Assembly (NCBI RefSeq): GCF_037126435.1
Contig: NZ_CP147020.1
Location: forward strand, 891,001-955,000
From: Bernardetia sp. ABR2-2B
Lineage (GTDB): Bacteria; Bacteroidota; Bacteroidia; Cytophagales; Bernardetiaceae
Length of the DNA: 64,000 nucleotides
Direction: 5' to 3'
The position numbers and the translations under genes are program-made. Positions 62,440-64,000 of the stretch are shown one piece after another (within the stretch, counting starts at the first letter, position 1; each line of letters begins with the position of its first letter). The notes beneath the pieces were generated by a model. That model made no database searches and was not told the origin of the DNA. It saw nothing but the letters and a program-made list of their open reading frames with translations.

Positions 62440-63444
62440 TTAATTTGTACACTTTTCTTGCTTGAGTTCTTCCATTTCAGTTCCAAACATTTTTGTAAAT
62501 CCTAACTCTAGCCCTTTTTCTATATATTGACAACCTTCTTCTTTCTTACCTAAATCAAAAGAAATTAAAGCTAAATGTTTGTAAACATAGCTGTTAGTAG
62601 GCATTTCTTCCAAAGAAGCCAAAACTTCCCCTAGTCCTTCTTCTGTATTTCCTAACTTGTGTTTTACATATCCTATATGTCCTTTTGAGTAAACAGCTAA
62701 CTCTTTTCTTAACTCCTCATCTTGATATAACTTAGTTAGTTTCAAGGCTTCTTTAGCTACGATTAATGATTGTTGATAATCTCCTTTTTGCAACAAAATT
62801 TCTGATTGAGTAGATAAAGGAATATAAGACTCTACACCTATTTCTAATGCTTCTTCAATACTCTCTTGCGCTTTTTCGTACTGCTTTAACTCCATATAAA
62901 CTAATGCTCTTCCACTTAAATTAAGAACTTTAGAGAAAGGTGGTATTTTAAGGCTTAAAAGATAATCATAAGTTTCTATTGCTTTTCTATACTCTTTCAA
63001 TCTCAAATATGATTTAGCTTTTCCTGCTAATGCAAGTTCATCATTTGGTTCATTTTTTAAGTAAAAGTCATAGTCAGAAATTGCTTTTCTATGTTCTCCA
63101 TTTAGATGATAAATAGTAGCTCTATATTTATGACTTTCTGCATTATTTGGGTTAATATTTATGGCATTACTCAATGCTTTCTCAGCTTCTTCTTCTTTGC
63201 CAAGAAAATATAAACCAACGCCTTTTATTCTCCAAGCTATATCATTTTTAGGATTAAAATCTAAAACCTTATCACTATAATAAATTGCACTGTCATAGTT
63301 TCTATTATTGTAAAACTCAACAGTCTTACTGATGTATTCTTCTTGCTCTTCATTTAGCTTCTGAGCCTGTGAACAAGATAAAATAGTTAGACAAATAGAT
63401 ATAAAAAATATCAACTTTGAAAATGTACAAAATAAAATATTCAT
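62440..63444 (-). CDS. TPR-repeat lipoprotein
   Basis: 334 residues from the ATG at 63444, where a lipoprotein signal (LTILSC, Cys near 23) is correctly placed. About seven tetratricopeptide repeats follow: YNNRNYDSAIYYSDKVLDFNPKN, LGKEEEAEKALSNAININPNN, NGEHRKAISDYDFYLKNEPND, LKEYRKAIETYDYLL, LKQYEKAQESIEEALEIG, KGDYQQSLIVAKEALKL and LGKKEEGCQYIEKGLELG. It is a protein-binding scaffold at the membrane. No partner is adjacent. The function is unspecified. Confidence 0.87.
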   Translation of the reverse strand: MNILFCTFSKLIFFISICLTILSCSQAQKLNEEQEEYISKTVEFYNNRNYDSAIYYSDKVLDFNPKNDIAWRIKGVGLYFLGKEEEAEKALSNAININPNNAESHKYRATIYHLNGEHRKAISDYDFYLKNEPNDELALAGKAKSYLRLKEYRKAIETYDYLLSLKIPPFSKVLNLSGRALVYMELKQYEKAQESIEEALEIGVESYIPLSTQSEILLQKGDYQQSLIVAKEALKLTKLYQDEELRKELAVYSKGHIGYVKHKLGNTEEGLGEVLASLEEMPTNSYVYKHLALISFDLGKKEEGCQYIEKGLELGFTKMFGTEMEELKQEKCTN

Positions 63445-63479
63445 TACAGATGAGATTTTAATCAAAAATTAAATAACAA

Positions 63480-63517
63480 AAAAAAGCATTTCCAAACTAA
63501 ATTAGAAATGCTTTTTA
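63480..63517 (-). terminator. Terminator after SRP RNA copy 1
   Basis: AAAAAGCATTTC pairs with GAAATGCTTTTT around 12 bases. On the minus strand it lies about 70 bp beyond the SRP RNA and ends in a T run. Confidence 0.75.
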
Positions 63518-63586
63518 TAATAGGATAGAATTGTATAATTTTTATGTATAACAATTCAAGAATGTCTTGTATTCTTAATAAGAAAA

Positions 63587-63677
63587 TGTAGCCGACAATA
63601 CACCGCTCAACCATCTACCCTTGCTGCCTTCCGACCCTGGGGGAGTTCAACAGGAGCTAGTCACGCCGACCACGATG
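63587..63677 (-). ncRNA. ffs: Signal recognition particle RNA, small bacterial type, copy 1
   Basis: The RNA part of the SRP, which with Ffh targets nascent membrane and secreted proteins. On the minus strand the conserved apical hairpin reads CCCCCAGGGTCGGAAGGCAG, then CAAGGGTAGATGG, with the GGAA tetraloop and the asymmetric loop that binds Ffh. Flanks CTAGCTCCTGTTGAACT and GGTTGAGCGGTGTATTG complete the stem. The ends are approximate. A second, diverged copy lies about 330 bp upstream on the same strand. Confidence 0.9.
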
Positions 63678-63828
63678 CAAAGGTACTATTTTTTCTTGGA
63701 GATGCAAGTAAAAAAGATTTATTTTTTCTATTATTTTTTATCTTTTCAGTAACTACTTAAAAATCATTGAGTTATAAACACTATTTTATTGAAAATATTA
63801 AAGCTAAATAAATCAATACATTGAAATA

Positions 63829-63876
63829 AAAAAAGGCATTTCTAAATCAGCTTAAAACTTGATTTAAAAATGCCTT
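63829..63876 (-). terminator. Terminator after SRP RNA copy 2
   Basis: AAAAGGCATTT pairs with AAATGCCTTTT, with an inner AAATCA / TGATTT-like pair. Position and word content parallel the terminator after copy 1, so RNA and terminator seem to have been duplicated together. Confidence 0.75.
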
Positions 63877-63922
63877 TTGAATATCTTATGTTTTTTAAAA
63901 ACTCTCAAATAGAATTTATAAA

Positions 63923-64000
63923 AAATGTAGTCAGCAATACACCGCTCAACCACCTACCCTTGCTGCCTTCCGACCCTGGGGGAGTTCAGCAGGAGCTAGT
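63923..64000 (-). ncRNA. ffs: Signal recognition particle RNA, copy 2 (cut by the window end)
   Basis: Identical to copy 1 in the CCCCCAGGGTCGGAAGGCAG core. It differs at a few stem positions: CCACCTACC for CCATCTACC, TTCAGCAGG for TTCAACAGG, and GTCAGCAA for GCCGACAA. The core is intact, so this copy should be functional. Its 5' end lies beyond base 64000. Confidence 0.9.

Overview
The window is AT-rich (by eye roughly one third G+C) and reads as a chromosome segment of a Bacteroidota bacterium. The evidence is a C-terminal type IX secretion sorting domain, a TonB receptor with a carboxypeptidase-like N-terminal domain, many short lipoproteins, the virtual absence of Shine-Dalgarno sequences, TTTG / TAnnTTTG promoter motifs and frequent TTG starts. 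The gene content (Reg_prop/Y_Y_Y/GAF/SpoIIE sensor, DUF2383, sterol desaturase, solitary Eco57I-like type IIG enzyme) suggests a marine or gliding Cytophagales, perhaps Bernardetia-like; that placement is inference from gene content only.

Layout. 1-12.5 kb is mostly housekeeping: lysS (5' cut by the window edge), amt, a TonB-like energy transducer, methylmalonyl-CoA epimerase, an Rpn-type nuclease, an SGNH lipoprotein, DUF2383, folC, a fatty acid hydroxylase, pdxH and sucC. 12.9-18.3 kb is one 1.8-kaa secreted nuclease-like protein. 18.5-24.8 kb holds a THUMP-like methyltransferase, a metal-regulated-looking lipoprotein, a PagL-like outer membrane protein and a TonB receptor with a Fur-like box. 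24.8-27 kb is a repeat-rich graveyard of small ORFs separated by palindromic elements. 27-33.9 kb holds a serine hydrolase, three tandem STAS-like paralogues and a 1225-residue RecQ-like protein whose nuclease and helicase motifs are both degenerate. 34-49 kb has an AraC regulator, a serine hydrolase, an orphan MacB-like permease, obgE, a large SpoIIE-type sensor, a V4R-like operon, murA and a DUF6056 membrane protein. 49-53 kb carries a ferredoxin / polynucleotide-kinase-like / Thg1-like operon, a GNAT enzyme, a CusF-like lipoprotein and a secreted nucleosidase. 53.5-58.4 kb is a type IIG restriction-modification gene with repeat blocks and a vestige of a second copy. 59-63.5 kb has BatA-like, beta-helix and TPR proteins. 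The window ends in two tandem SRP RNA genes.

The strongest non-genic signal is at least five families of short palindromic repeats. Family A is about 141 bp with 16-17 bp terminal inverted repeats and looks like a non-autonomous mobile element (three full copies, one internally deleted, one remnant). Family G is about 175-190 bp, always in the same orientation, and punctuates small ORFs at 25.4-26.9 kb in a cassette-like way. Families F, 3 and the CAACGACGG / AAGGGTCTTC blocks are smaller. The best leads for something undescribed are the family G array, the RecQ-like pseudoenzyme with its STAS-like trio, the kinase/Thg1-like pair (possible RNA repair) and the duplicated ffs genes.
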